From: Vibrio diazotrophicus
Lineage (GTDB): Bacteria > Pseudomonadota > Gammaproteobacteria > Enterobacterales > Vibrionaceae
Direction of reading: 5' to 3'
DNA length: 64,000 nucleotides
Assembly (NCBI RefSeq): GCF_038452265.1
Contig: NZ_CP151842.1
Location: 186,001 to 250,000, forward strand
Under the pieces are notes generated by a model. The model saw nothing but the letters and a program-made list of their open reading frames with translations. It was not told the origin of the DNA and ran no database searches. The translations under genes and the position numbers were made by a program. Below are positions 63,261-64,000 of this stretch, one piece after another (the stretch's first letter is position 1; every line of letters starts with the position of its first letter).

Positions 63261-64000
63261 ATGAATAAGTCCGATTGGATGCCAACAGCATCAATAGAGC
63301 AACTTAAGCAACGTGCACAGCTCTTAACGTCAATACGTCATTTCTTTGCGCAAAGAGATGTGCTGGAAGTCGACACCCCTGCAATGAGTCACGCTACGGT
63401 GACGGATATCCACTTGCATACCTTTCAAACGGAGTTCGTCGGTCCTGAGTATGCTAAAGGAAGTCGACTGCATCTTATGACAAGTCCTGAATTCCACATG
63501 AAGCGATTATTGGCGGCAGGAAGTGGCTCTATTTATCAAATCAACAAAGCGTTCCGTAACGAAGAGAATGGTCGTTATCACAATCCTGAGTTCACTATGC
63601 TGGAGTGGTATCGTGTTGGATTTAACCATCATGATTTGATGGATGAAATGGACGACTTGTTGCAGTTGGTATTAAATGTAGGCGTTGCCGAGCGTATGAC
63701 ATACCAACATGCGTTTTTAACGGTATTAAAGATTTGCCCGCTAGAAGCTTCTATGGCGGAACTGAAAAAGGTGGCTGCGCGATTAGGCTTAAGTGATATT
63801 GCAGAACCCGAGGAAGACAGAGATACCTTGTTGCAGCTTCTGTTCAGTATTGGTGTTGAACCGCATATCGGGCAGCAAGTACCGGTATTTGTTTTTGACT
63901 TCCCTGCTTCTCAAGCGGCATTAGCGAAAATTAATCTGCAAGATCCTAGAGTTGCTGATCGTTTTGAAGTCTATTTTAAAGGGATTGAACTGGCGAATGG
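63261..64000 (+). CDS. epmA: EF-P--(R)-beta-lysine ligase EpmA (cut by window end)
   Basis: EpmA, a short class II lysyl-tRNA synthetase homologue, attaches (R)-beta-lysine to K34 of EF-P. The visible 246 codons begin MNKSDWMPTASIEQLKQRAQ, without the anticodon-binding domain of LysRS. They include class II motif 2, FRNEENGRYHNPEFTMLEWYR, preceded by RLHLMTSPEFHMKRLL; the frame reaches FKGIELANG at the edge. About 75-80 residues should lie beyond the window. With efp and epmB 4 kb away, the EF-P modification pathway is nearly complete here. Confidence 0.95.
   Translation, partial: MNKSDWMPTASIEQLKQRAQLLTSIRHFFAQRDVLEVDTPAMSHATVTDIHLHTFQTEFVGPEYAKGSRLHLMTSPEFHMKRLLAAGSGSIYQINKAFRNEENGRYHNPEFTMLEWYRVGFNHHDLMDEMDDLLQLVLNVGVAERMTYQHAFLTVLKICPLEASMAELKKVAARLGLSDIAEPEEDRDTLLQLLFSIGVEPHIGQQVPVFVFDFPASQAALAKINLQDPRVADRFEVYFKGIELAN

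Noticed and set aside
1..64000. Mobile element, prophage or CRISPR
   Set aside because: No transposase, integrase, phage structural gene, terminal inverted repeats or regularly spaced repeats were seen anywhere, including the edges of the arginine block.

Overview
The window is a stretch of Vibrio chromosome (Gammaproteobacteria). The basis is protein-level similarity to V. cholerae and Escherichia families, and gene neighbourhoods I recognise as vibrio core: rpoZ-spoT, gmk, queuosine-precursor transporter, VC_2705-type symporter, nhaP2, CrbR-like regulator, dsbD, dcuA/aspA, fxsA, trmL, cpxRA/cpxP, fieF, pfkA, glpX, zapB, metF, metBL/metJ, priA-cytR-ftsN-hslVU-menA-rraA, tpiA, groESL, efp/epmB, frdABCD, epmA. 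I found no rRNA, tRNA, insertion sequence, phage gene or CRISPR array. The species cannot be fixed from this text alone.

Layout. 1-11 kb: stringent response and purine genes (spoT is cut by the left window edge), the yhhQ transporter behind a structured leader, an acetate-type Na+/solute symporter pair whose large subunit is broken by an apparent 40-bp deletion, the K+/H+ antiporter nhaP2, a LuxR-type response regulator and dsbD. 11-23 kb: dcuA and aspA, which form one aspA-dcuA unit in E. coli, are separated here by about 8.8 kb that carries a second argR, pyrBI with its own leader peptide and attenuator, the arginine deiminase genes arcACB and a YfcC-type transporter. Just upstream of dcuA lies a decayed copy of the last ~48 codons of aspA, so the block is flanked by a direct repeat. 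This is the most unusual feature of the window. 23-34 kb: diguanylate cyclase, fxsA, trmL, the Cpx envelope-stress locus with a perfect CpxR box, fieF, pfkA, glpX, zapB and metF. 34-41 kb: methionine genes metB-metL and divergent metJ around a tandem MetJ operator, malic enzyme and rpmE. 41-50 kb: priA, cytR, ftsN, hslVU, menA, rraA and a MATE pump. 50-64 kb: tpiA, small conserved proteins, a SufR-like Fe-S regulator, groESL behind a sigma-32-type promoter, modF, an MgtC-family gene, the EF-P modification genes (epmB, efp, epmA) and fumarate reductase frdABCD.

Much of the window serves anaerobic carbon and nitrogen metabolism: aspA makes fumarate from aspartate, dcuA exchanges C4-dicarboxylates, frdABCD respires fumarate, and the arginine deiminase genes make ATP from arginine. 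Their carbamoyl phosphate and ornithine pools meet the neighbouring aspartate carbamoyltransferase. Non-ATG starts are frequent (spoT and nhaP2 TTG; fxsA, ftsN, hslV, frdA and frdD GTG) and are supported by ribosome-binding sites and family N termini. Most transcription units end in clear intrinsic terminators.
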